Of a DNA stretch of 64,000 nucleotides, positions 12,065 through 23,900 are shown one piece after another. Every line of letters begins with the position of its first letter. Position 1 is the first letter of the stretch. The DNA comes from Mesostigma viride (lineage: Eukaryota; Streptophyta; Mesostigmatophyceae; Mesostigmatales; Mesostigmataceae): positions 8,640,693 to 8,704,692 of the forward strand of contig RPFO01000154.1 of assembly GCA_009746045.1 (NCBI GenBank), read 5' to 3'. The notes beneath the pieces were generated by a model, which worked only from the letters and a program-made list of their open reading frames with translations, was not told the DNA's origin and did not search any database. The position numbers and the translations under genes were made by a program.

Positions 12065-12870
12065 CACACTCCGTTCCATCCCGCTTACGGAAGCCTTCCA
12101 GCATGCAGCACGTGACCCCCCTTGCTACCGATGTGGCAGCACTGGGCGGCACGCTGGCTGCTGAGCTTCCTCACCTTTCCTTCACCGTCGCCTCCGCCTC
12201 CACCACCATTTCCGCCTCCACTGCCGACATCACGGCCCAGCTCCTCGACCTCGACCAGCGCCTCCAAGCCACCGCCACCGCCCTTGAGCGCTTGCATGAC
12301 ACCGCAGGCCTCACCGCCCAGGCGGTGAAGGAAATCGCTGCCCAGCCGGCATCTGCTGGCCCGGCCGGTGATGCTCCCGGCCTCCACCTGGGCGGACTTG
12401 CTTAAGCATCATACCACCTCCACCACCTCCACCATCGCGGCACAGCTCAAGCAACAAGCCCTCGACGTTCGCGAGGAGGCCGACATCACCCAGCGCAGCC
12501 ACAATGTCAGCGTCAAGCACTTCGACCAGCCGGTAGGTGAGACCTCGACGACTCTTCTCACGGCTGCCATTTAAGCGCGACATTCTTGCCCCCATGCAAC
12601 TCACTGGTGAGCTGCGGATGTCAGCTGTCCGCCTCCCCCGCGCGCGGGGTAAGGCTAGCTGGCCCGACACCCGTGCTCCTCACCTTTAAGTATGTACATG
12701 GCGGACAAGCTGTCGTTCCTTAAAGGCCGCAAGAAGCTGTAGGTGGCTCGCTTCACGCTGGACGACGACTTGACCCTGGCCCAGCAACAGCGGCAATACG
12801 AGCTATGGCCGACCTACCTTCAGCTCCGGCCGGCAGAGCGCAGGGGGGAAGCCGGTATACTGGAGGGGGT
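12065..12870 (+). pseudogene. 3' part of LINE ORF1 relic split by copia-1
   Basis: After the short continuation of the upstream frame (stop 12162-12164), another frame (12091-12405) encodes a serine/alanine-rich, coiled-coil-like stretch (LLDLDQRLQATATALERLHD). Around 12690-12870 the frames read FKYVHGGQAVV, LKGRKKL, then VARFTLDDDLTLAQQQRQYE and LWPTYLQLRP. The motif 'LkGrk-L...dDDLT..Qq..r..L.p.y..LR' is typical of the C-terminal part of L1-type ORF1 RNA-binding proteins. Several stops and shifts show it is dead. No ORF2 follows here. Confidence 0.55.
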
Positions 12871-13508
12871 CGGTCATCCACGTTGACCACAAGCCCTGGC
12901 AGGCCCCTCCTGCCACCTCCGACTGGGGAATATACACCAGTAGTGTAGATTAGTCAGGCTTAGCCTAGCATGTGGCCTAGTAACGCGCATGAATTAATTA
13001 ATTAATAAGCACGTGACTGCGTCACGTGGGTGCCAATACAGAGTAAAGGAACCTTCAACCCTAGATACACAGCGAGAAGGGGGGAGGGCGCCCTAGCTTC
13101 TCTCACTGCCGCAGGTGGGCAGGCCACAGAGTAACGCGCATGTGCGCCCATAATGGCCCCCATGGATGACGCTTTCAGCATTTAGTCACGCCCTGCCTAT
13201 AATGGGACCCCCCCATGGATGTTGCATTAAGAATTTAGCCATGCTATGCCTATGCAGAGAGACGCTCTCTGTTGAGAAGCCATGCCCTAGCTCTTGTATA
13301 GCCATGATGATCTTCCCCCCCATGACAGGCTCCCCCTTATAGCTGGGCATAGCTTGATAGATCACGGGGGTGCAGGTGCCCTGGCGCACATAGAGCAAGT
13401 GTCGCTTACATTCCCACCCTTGCAGGAAGTAGCCCAGAATGTATTACAAGCCATATGCCCCTTCTCAGGGATATGTGCTACATGTACTCCCAACGGAGTT
13501 ATGTTCCT
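12871..13508. other. no recognisable gene
   Basis: I see only short frames. A small palindrome, gcacgtgac..gtcacgtgg, lies near 13010-13028. Otherwise nothing can be assigned. Confidence 0.35.
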
Positions 13509-13543
13509 AATTAATTAATTAATTAATTAATTAATTAATTAAT
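13509..13543. repeat. (TTAA)n microsatellite
   Basis: Simple repeat ttaattaatt, about nine units. Confidence 0.9.
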
Positions 13544-14137
13544 GGGAGGAGATGGCTTGGGACCTGCGCTTTGTCAGTCGGTCAGTTGACCGACTTGTAG
13601 AAGCCCTCAATGGTCGTGGCCTGATCCACGTGGGCTTAATTTGTTGGTCAGTACTATCAAGTCTTAAATGCTCCTTTGGGACTTCAGTGCTTACTACAGA
13701 TCCAGGATCTCACGTCTGGATTCTGCCAGGCTGTTTGTGGTGTTGTTCTGTTGCGTGTGACTAGGAAGGTTGAGAAGATCTTGTTATGAGATTCCGTGAT
13801 TCTGATTGGTTCATTTCAGGCTAAGGTTGAGGCAAGCTCGACAAGCATGTCGATATCAAGGACGTGGGGTCGCCATTGTTGACGCGTTCGTTTTGATCCA
13901 TTCCTCATCATGGTATAATAAAGCTTGTCTTTATTCGTCCATCCTCCAAAAGTCCTTTGATACTAGACTGCTTTCAGTTCCACAGAAGACGCCTAGGGCG
14001 CGACTGTCTTTGTGTCTGCAAGGGGTGTGGTTCCTTAAATCACGTGCTGTAGAATCTCCATCTCAACGTTGCTCGGATACAATTGAAGATCTGTGGCTCA
14101 GGAAGGCAACCCAGGTAATGATCTTTCGTATTTGGAC

Positions 14138-14291
<154 letters not shown>

Positions 14292-14732
14292 CATTTTTAG
14301 TCGTTACATACGTGGATCTTATTCATTCATATAAAAAAGAATATCCTTTGTTATCCCGAACAAAATGTCCGAGCTAGGGGGGAATGATAACTGCTAGTGG
14401 CAAAGTATAATCCACATGGATCATTCATGCAGACATGGTATCCAACCAGAACAAATATACAGTGGAGGCAAGCAGGTCCACCCCAAACTTCCCCTCCCTG
14501 GGAAAAGAAAATAGCTACAGGACGTTGTTCCTGACCAACGTCAGTGAGCGAGCTACACAATGGGGCAGAGCCGAGCCGTCAACGGCTTACAAAAAGGAGA
14601 TATCGACCATATACTAAGCTCCTGGCTGTTAGTGCCCCCCCAAAATCAAACAGAGAAGCGATATAGATTTGTCCTGATGGTAGCAGAGCATGATCGCTTT
14701 GCTACCGCTGCGCCAAACCGATGAATTAACTA

Positions 14733-14763
14733 AACCCTAAACCCTTAACCAAAACCCTAAACA
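14733..14763. repeat. short interstitial telomere-like tract
   Basis: Reads taaaccctaaaccc, then ttaacc, then aaaaccctaaac. These are about three to four degenerate CCCTAAA units, the plant and green-algal telomere motif. It lies just beyond the 3' end of the transporter gene. Confidence 0.5.
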
Positions 14764-14946
14764 GCTAGCACTCTAGAAGTTCCTGTACCTTCCTGTGTTG
14801 GGCTGTGCTTCAATCAGCTCGTTAAGCAAGAAATACCTCCTGCCAGTCCCGTGTAACGACCGGTAATCCCAGCTTCGTTAAGTACAATATTCAACCAGCA
14901 TGACCTAAAACATGCCAGGTCAGCGTTTTTTCTCGCCATCTTCTAG

Positions 14947-17900
14947 TCATATGATGTTGTCCTCCCCATCCTTGTCCTTGCGAGACTCGATGTCCAGGGG
15001 CATGGTGGTGAGGGTGGACCCCATAGTTGTGATCTCCTGCTTCTTGCCCTGTTCATGGTTCAAAAGGAGGGTTCGCATCAGGCAGAACAGCCAAACACAA
15101 GAGGCAAGAGTGAGTTAGCAATCCTACTCGCTGAAAAGAGATCGTTTCAAGGCTATCCAGGCCTCAACAATAAATAAACAGGCATGATACGAGCTACTAG
15201 ACATATAAACACGCTTTATGACCAAGCCTGCTACCCTAAGTCTACTGTATGCTCAGTCAACAGGTAAAAAGGCAATAATGATTCGGTGGACATTAAGACA
15301 CTCACAAACATGCCAGCAGATGTCCATGTGCAAAGATGTGCAACTTAGTGCATCCGGCTAATGGGGCCCAGTGAAACATTACCCTGCCAAGCCCCCGAGT
15401 ATAACATATGTCAAGGAGACAACCAGTGTAGACAACGTGTATGCGCACACGCATTGCAGGCTTTGCACCGCCACCAAATCAATGAGACAACCAGCGCAGG
15501 CCAGACATCCAGAGAATCCGCAAAGGTGCAGTGAGATTCGATCAAGCTGCCAGTTTGTGGGCATCATCACATTATTATTTGGGACACTCACCCTCAGGGA
15601 GAAGAGGAAGAGCGCCAGGTTGAAAAGGAACAGGCCGACCGTGAAGGCATACCAGTAATCGCGCAACAAGATGTACATGGTAGTCGTGAAGGCCATCAAG
15701 ATCTGCAGCCAGGTGGCAAGACAGTCAAATTCGGTAGATGAGTCAGCCAGAGGATAACGCAGCTTGAGTATGTGACCTACATCACCCATAAGGAAAGCAT
15801 CCTGCCTGCCAATCTCCGCCATTTCGGGCAAACTGGGGGGCAAGCAAACCCTGTCGCGAGAGACTCTGCGATACGACACGAAACTGCGAACACCATGCTC
15901 GCCTGCAGCAGAGAAACGAGAATAATTCATGCGCACGTACATTGAGCAGGCCGCCATACTTGACGTAGTCACTGTAGTGGTACCCGCCAGGCCCCCACAC
16001 CATCAGGTTGCATTGGTACGCGTTGGGCGTGGTAAAGGCCGCGGATGCGCCAAACATTAGCAGCAAGAGCATGTCCTTTTGATCATAGCCCTCCTCCTTG
16101 GCGGCGAGGTATGCGATCGGGTACATCATGCTGACCGCCGCGTTGTTGGTGACGACCTGGGAGAACATGGCCGTGCCCACGTACGTGAAGAAGTAGAAGC
16201 CGGGCTGGAGGAGACGCGGCAAGGGAGCGCGAACACCGGCGTTGTTTAGGGGGGCGGCAGTTAGTATATTAACAAGGCTGCAAAGCAAGCGCCATGCTTG
16301 GGTGAAGAAGTAGAAGCCGAGCTGGTGGTAGTAGGGGAGGCGGCAGTGTAGTAGACTATGTCACAATGGTAGGGAAGCGGCCAGGCCATTGCTGGGCTCC
16401 AGAGGAGTCCTTACCTTGCCAAACGGATGGGACGCCTTTACCAGCCAGTCAGCCAGAATCTTGGCCCCTCCCGCTTCGACAAGCCCCGCCGAGACGCCAT
16501 ACGAGGCAGCAATGGTGATGAGGATCTCCATGTTGAGCGCCTCGCGCGCCTCCTGGGGGGTGAGCACCTTGAGCAGCAGGAACGCGCCGACCACCAGCAT
16601 GGTGGTCTGCAGCAGCTTGACGGGGTGGTTGGACGAGTCCTCGTCGAACACGATCGGGAAGATGATCATGCAGATTATCAGGAGGATGGCGAGGGGGGCC
16701 ATGCGGCGCTGGACAGGCTTGAAGTGGTGCACCTGCAGATGAAAGAGAGAAATAATGATAGATACATAGAAAGAGACCAAGAAAGGAAGCAAGGAATAAA
16801 GAAAAGAAGAAACAGGAAAATGCACCCATCAACCAAAGATGCCACAGCTTGAAGCAACGAAGAAGCAGGTATCCAAATGCCAAATTAACGTCAACCCGCA
16901 CCTTTGAAATAATGAGGCTAGTGTAGCGATCGAAAAGGTCTAGCAAACTTAATCCTGACAGTGGAATGCAAACCTCAACAAGGGATCAACCGCTTCGCGA
17001 CGTGACCCCGAGGGAGGAAAATGGGGTTAGTTAGGAAGAAGTTTGATCAACATCACAAAGCATAGCAAATCGTACCTTTGACAAAGTAGCAAAGGTGCTG
17101 GCGATTGGTCCACACCAACTTGGACACAATAAACATGAAATTGGTCGGTCCATACTAGCAATTCACAAGGAGATTCAATTGATGATAAAAACCAGTTCAT
17201 ATCGTACCTTGGACACAAGCGCAAACGTGGAGTCCTTGCTGTAGGTCTTCACGAAGTGCCTCTTGGCCACCAGCAGCAGCGTGTCACCCGTCTGCAGCTT
17301 GATGTCGCCGATCAGCCCGTGGATGCGCTCGCCTGCGCGGTGCACGGCAACAATGGCTGCGCCGTATGTGGTGCGGAACTGCGACTCGCGCACCGTCTTG
17401 TGGTTGAGCGGCGAGCTGCTGGAAAGGACCACCTCCACCATCTCTTCGGTGTTGGTCAGGCGGTGCAGGTCAACCGCTTCAGCCTGTCATACCATCAATA
17501 AATACATATTTAGGCCATGGCAGACATATAGCCAGCCACCATGGCAGTCAGGATACAGAGCGCTGAAGCACCATGCAGGCAACCTTGTCTGACATTAAGT
17601 CTATCAAAACGATCCCCCGTTCCACAGAACAGGCCTCAGTGAGGCCACCAATGGGGATTAAGGTAATGTACATAAGAGCGCAGCCAAACCGCTTCGACCC
17701 AAACAAACAGGGCACCCAAGCAAACAGAGGCTTAGCTGTGTTCCCAACTGTAGTCAAAGGGTCGCCAATCTATGAGGTTGACTATCCCAAGACAATCATC
17801 ACAACTTCAACCTTAGTTAGAAGGCCGCAATATTTAGACATGATTCCTTAACAAGAATAATGCCATCTTCTCCTTCCTCCTCCTAACCTGAGAGGTTTGC

Positions 17901-20900
17901 TCTCTTTAGTAAGTCTTCCTCATGTGCCCCTCCACCAGCTGAAGGCCATGCCATACCATCCGTGAAACAAGGGACCGTCATGTGTAAAGAAGGAAAGGTG
18001 CCACCATTCTCCTGAAGCTATCTTAACTCGCCTGCTCCTCCACAAGCTTGAGGCCGCGGACCTTGGCGAGTTGAAGCACCGAGTCAACATCACCTGCATG
18101 CGTCAGCAGGATTACAGCTCACGTTGTCACTTATGTTGTCAACTACAATGCAGCGGGAGTGGCAGCATTAGAGAATGTCGCGTCAGTACAGGCAGTGCAG
18201 CGATCTGACTCTGCAGTAAACATCAGTTTTATACAGACTGAAACTGTAACCAATATCATAGTTATCCAGCACATAAGGAGAATGTGGTAGGTTCGCCCTG
18301 GCCTGGCAGTGTAATACCACTCGACAACAAGAAACAACAGGACGGCAGCAGTTTGAACAGATTTTCACTAGCCACACACTTCCAACACATCAATACTGCC
18401 CTAGTGAGCTCGAAACAGCAAAATACAAGGCACAGAACAATACAAAACAAACAAAACTGTCAGCCTAACGAGCTAGTCTGCAACACAGTGATCACATACA
18501 CACATAGAGTGATCTCCCTGCAATCATGAGAGCTCAAGTAGACGCACCCGTCCGAAGCAACACTGGCCTGTGTGTCTGAAAACATGTGTGCCGGTTGGTT
18601 TACCATAAACTGGTGCCTGATATCACAAGAATGCATGGGTCCATTGTTTCACCCACCCACAAACAAAAACTCCCAAGCTATTTCCCCCCCCCCCCCCCTT
18701 GGCCCTGACCCACCCACCACCCACCCACCCACCCACCCACCCACCCACCCACCCACCCACCCACCCACCCACCCACCCACCCACCCACCCACCCACCCAC
18801 CCACCCACCCACCCACCCACCCACCCACCCACCCACCCATCATTGAAGAGTACACACCATGCACCCATCACCCACGCGCAAAGTCAAAGATCCACCACCC
18901 TTTACCTACCTTCAAAGAAGCGCTTACCCCACCCTGTAGCCACCGGCAAAACGTAATCCTCTGCTTTAATCCACCCATAACTGAAGCTTCCTTCCCCTTT
19001 CACCCACCTCTCACAAAGTTAAGCATTGCTCTCCATTTCACCCCCCTGCTCAAAGGAATACTTCGGCGTCCCCTTCTTCCCACCCACCTGCAAAGTAGAG
19101 CTTGTCCGCAGGCTGGAGAACAAACTCTGGCCCTGGCGCCGGCGTGCTCCCGGACTCCCTCTCCACACGCACCAGGAAGAGGCCATCCAACATGCGCAGG
19201 CCAGCCTGCTCCACCGTCTTGCCGATGAAGGGAGCGTCCTTGTCCACGATCATCTCCATCATATACTCCCTGTGCATACCAGCACAAGGAAAGATAGAAT
19301 ACACAGGGCATGTTATGGCTGTTAATCGGCAGAGGGCTGCATAACCGTGAGGACAGGTATTCCTTAGACAGAAAAGTTGCGGGATGCGGGGTACATCACG
19401 GTATGCAGCAGACTTGGGTAAGTATTGACATCAGACGGCAAAGGAGGTGATACTAGAGCAAGGGAGGGTACATCACCGACTGTGTACCACTCTGCGCTGA
19501 CCTCTAGCACTGAACCCATTGATATATTCTTCGGCAGCTCCTACTGCTTCAGTCTGCTCATTGGCAGATACAAAGACTTGGTCTAAGCAGAGCTCTGAAC
19601 TATCATGCCTGGACTGCCATCCAACTCCAGGCTCTGATGACAACTGGTCATATATAACCATGTCTTTATGACCACCTCCATAATCCTTACAACCGCAACC
19701 ATTCATACGGGGGTACATTATTTAGTGGGTTTCAGACTTACCGGTAAGGCACCGTTCATCGCACACCTCGCCCATCTTAGAACCTGGATGGAGGCTCAGC
19801 ACCGAGTCCGCAACGCCCCGACCACAGTATCCTTGGTTGGGAAGGAATAAAGTAGATGAGAATGTGTTTTGGTTGGGAAGGGAAAAAGTTGAGAGTGTTT
19901 CCTTGCTCACCTCGGGTTTTGAACAGATTCCGACACTCCCAGGCGGTTGGGCAGCAGCCAGGGAGTCATGACGGCCATATAGAGAATGCCAGTCAGCATG
20001 ACCGGCAGCCCCACGGGCGTCTGCGTGAACAGCGAGAACTTGATATCGGGCGTTTTCTTGGCGGCCAGATCGAGCGCGACCAGGTTGGTAGAAGTGCCGA
20101 TTAGGGTACCGGTGCCGCCAACCATGCACGCGTAGGCGAGAGGGATCATCAACTTTGAGGGGCCAACGCCGGTCTGGATAATAAAGGGTTGAAACAAAAG
20201 GAGGAAAAGGGGAAAGACAAAAGGTGAAAAGGGTGATCAACTTGGTCAGGGGGGCCACGCCGGTTTGCGTTCAGGAGCTAGGACAGCGTTCAATGAAGTA
20301 CAGGTGGGCATTAAACTGTTGATTGAGGAACCTGGATAACGGCAGTTTTATAGATTTCACAGTACCAACAACAAAAATCAATCACAATTTGGGTAAGGCA
20401 TCAGTGCTGCGCGTCGATGTCTATCAGGCTGCAAAAAACTGGTGGGTACATATGTACAGATGACACAGAACATTCAACGCGCACACGGCACACGCAGTCG
20501 CGCGAGGAATGTCCCGTGGTGGCAGGAGCATGGGGCAAAATGGTCACATGATGCAGGCAAGGCACAGCTGCTGAGAGTGAGGTCGGGCCATATGCAAAGC
20601 CATGTGCATATGCAACGAGCCATGCATAGGGGGTGTCACAGCATCAAACGCTTCATGGGCTGTAACATGGTTGCAGGGGGTACTTGTTCCTACCCCGGGG
20701 CAATGTGGCAGACATCGCATGTGGCATACGGCGATGACAAAGTGTGTGGTGACAAAATGGTGAAAAATGCAGGAAAAGGAGGGGATGGCCACAACCCAGA
20801 TTATGTGCCAGAATTTTCGGGTCATTGCAGATGGTTAGCCCAATTAGAGAGTACTACAATGACAGGCAGGGCTGTGTGCCAGCACTCACCACGCGAGCAT

Positions 20901-23900
20901 AGTCGGCAATGACAGGGATCATCAGCGCGACGATGGGCGTGTTGTTGATGAAGAACGAGATGAGGCTGATCGGTACCATGGTGTGGTAAATGAGGGGCCG
21001 CACGCCGTGGCCCGAGACATACTTGTACGTCTTCTTGAAGAAGTTGCTCACAAACTCAAGCGCGCCCGATTGCATTAACCCTGGCGGGCACGCGCACGTG
21101 CAGGTCGACTCGGGAGGAACACATGACATCAGCATTGATATATATATCGATCGACGTCCTTGCCGTCGTTCAAGAGGGGACAGCAGGGAACAGATCGGCA
21201 GTTGATTGAGCAAATTTAATTTAAGCGTTGTACGACCAGTCCCAGATCTAGAAGAGACAACCATTCAATTGCCAATTATATATGCGGGCAAATAACTGGC
21301 CCTTGTGCATGCAGCTGCACTCCTCTATAAAGTGACCACGTGTATATGTTAATATCATATGTGGTACTGACTACGATGCCAAACACGCCAGTAACATCAC
21401 TTATAATAACGCCACGCGCGAGACATAACTATATAGTCCCAATTATAATTGGGCACCATCTACCTGTCGGCCAATTGTGACCCGTGGGCTAGGCGAATTT
21501 GAATGCGGCTTTCCCGTTAGTTGTGGCTCCACCGCTCCAGTTTTCTAGGCTGACATGATGAACCGACGGGGGTTCCTGGATTGAGACACGTTTTTTTCTC
21601 CATGCACAGCTGAAAAAACCTGCGCCGAGGTGCGGCACCGCGGCCTACGGTAGTGATTACTGTCTGCGACACGCCCGGGGCTGGCTGCATCTACCTGTCG
21701 GCCAATTGTGACCCGTGGGCTAGGCGAATTTGAATGCGGCTTTCCCGTTAGTTGTGGCTCCACCGCTCCAGTTTTCTAGGCTGACATGATGAACCGACGG
21801 GGGTTCCTGGATTGAGACACGTTTTTTTCTCCATGCACAGCTGAAAAAACCTGCGCCGAGGTGCGGCACCGCGGCCTACGGTAGTGATTACTGTCTGCGA
21901 CACGCCCGGGGCTGGCTGCATCTACCTGTCGGCCAATTGTGACCCGTGGGCTAGGCGAATTTGAATGCGGCTTTCCCGTTAGTTGTGGCTCCACCGCTCC
22001 AGTTTTCTAGGCTGACATGATGAACCGACGGGGGTTCCTGGATTGAGACACGTTTTTTTCTCCATGCACAGCTGAAAAAACCTGCGCCGAGGTGCGGCAC
22101 CGCGGCCTACGGTAGTGATTACTGTCTGCGACACGCCCGGGGCTGGCTGCATCTACCTGTCGGCCAATTGTGACCCGTGGGCTAGGCGAATTTGAATGCG
22201 GCTTTCCCGTTAGTTGTGGCTCCACCGCTCCAGTTTTCTAGGCTGACATGATGAACCGACGGGGGTTCCTGGATTGAGACACGTTTTTTTCTCCATGCAC
22301 AGCTGAAAAAACCTGCGCCGAGGTGCGGCACCGCGGCCTACGGTAGTGATTACTGTCTGCGACACGCCCGGGGCTGGCTGCATCTACCTGTCGGCCAATT
22401 GTGACCCGTGGGCTAGGCGAATTTGAATGCGGCTTTCCCGTTAGTTGTGGCTCCACCGCTCCAGTTTTCTAGGCTGACATGATGAACCGACGGGGGTTCC
22501 TGGATTGAGACACGTTTTTTTCTCCATGCACAGCTGAAAAAACCTGCGCCGAGGTGCGGCACCGCGGCCTACGGTAGTGATTACTGTCTGCGACACGCCC
22601 GGGGCTGGCTGCATCTACCTGTCGGCCAATTGTGACCCGTGGGCTAGGCGAATTTGAATGCGGCTTTCCCGTTAGTTGTGGCTCCACCGCTCCAGTTTTC
22701 TAGGCTGACATGATGAACCGACGGGGGTTCCTGGATTGAGACACGTTTTTTTCTCCATGCACAGCTGAAAAAACCTGCGCCGAGGTGCGGCACCGCGGCC
22801 TACGGTAGTGATTACTGTCTGCGACACGCCCGGGGCTGGCTGCATCTACCTGTCGGCCAATTGTGACCCGTGGGCTAGGCGAATTTGAATGCGGCTTTCC
22901 CGTTAGTTGTGGCTCCACCGCTCCAGTTTTCTAGGCTGACATGATGAACCGACGGGGGTTCCTGGATTGAGACACGTTTTTTTCTCCATGCACAGCTGAA
23001 AAAACCTGCGCCGAGGTGCGGCACCGCGGCCTACGGTAGTGATTACTGTCTGCGACACGCCCGGGGCTGGCTGCATCTACCTGTCGGCCAATTGTGACCC
23101 GTGGGCTAGGCGAATTTGAATGCGGCTTTCCCGTTAGTTGTGGCTCCACCGCTCCAGTTTTCTAGGCTGACATGATGAACCGACGGGGGTTCCTGGATTG
23201 AGACACGTTTTTTTCTCCATGCACAGCTGAAAAAACCTGCGCCGAGGTGCGGCACCGCGGCCTACGGTAGTGATTACTGTCTGCGACACGCCCGGGGCTG
23301 GCTGCATCTACCTGTCGGCCAATTGTGACCCGTGGGCTAGGCGAATTTGAATGCGGCTTTCCCGTTAGTTGTGGCTCCACCGCTCCAGTTTTCTAGGCTG
23401 ACATGATGAACCGACGGGGGTTCCTGGATTGAGACACGTTTTTTTCTCCATGCACAGCTGAAAAAACCTGCGCCGAGGTGCGGCACCGCGGCCTACGGTA
23501 GTGATTACTGTCTGCGACACGCCCGGGGCTGGCTGCATCTACCTGTCGGCCAATTGTGACCCGTGGGCTAGGCGAATTTGAATGCGGCTTTCCCGTTAGT
23601 TGTGGCTCCACCGCTCCAGTTTTCTAGGCTGACATGATGAACCGACGGGGGTTCCTGGATTGAGACACGTTTTTTTCTCCATGCACAGCTGAAAAAACCT
23701 GCGCCGAGGTGCGGCACCGCGGCCGCCCCGCGTTGGGGGGCTGCCGCCCCCCAAACCCCCCGCTTGGGGGGCACGCCCCCCAAACCCCCCGCGTCCGCAT
23801 CTCGCTCTCCCCCCGCGCTTCCGGTTCCGTTGTTTTACGCACCTCCCCCATGCCTCCTTCACGACGCCGCACCTCCCGGGCGCGGGATGCGCTGCCTAGT

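Noticed and set aside
18623-18956. Thr-His-Pro-Pro and Trp-Val-Gly-Gly repeat proteins
   Set aside because: Translations of the (CCCA)n microsatellite in intron 4.
19735-19831. Candidate exon between exons 3 and 4 of the transporter gene (acceptor before gatactgtgg, donor GTAAGT)
   Set aside because: Joined to exon 3 it gives an in-frame stop, whereas exon 3 joins exon 4 directly in phase (VQNPR|EYMMEM). At most it is an alternative exon.
21545-23611. Nine identical 72-codon minus-strand frames
   Set aside because: A by-product of the 231-bp tandem array; no start context or motif.
21457-23724. CRISPR-like array
   Set aside because: The units are identical throughout with no unique spacers, and the DNA is eukaryotic.
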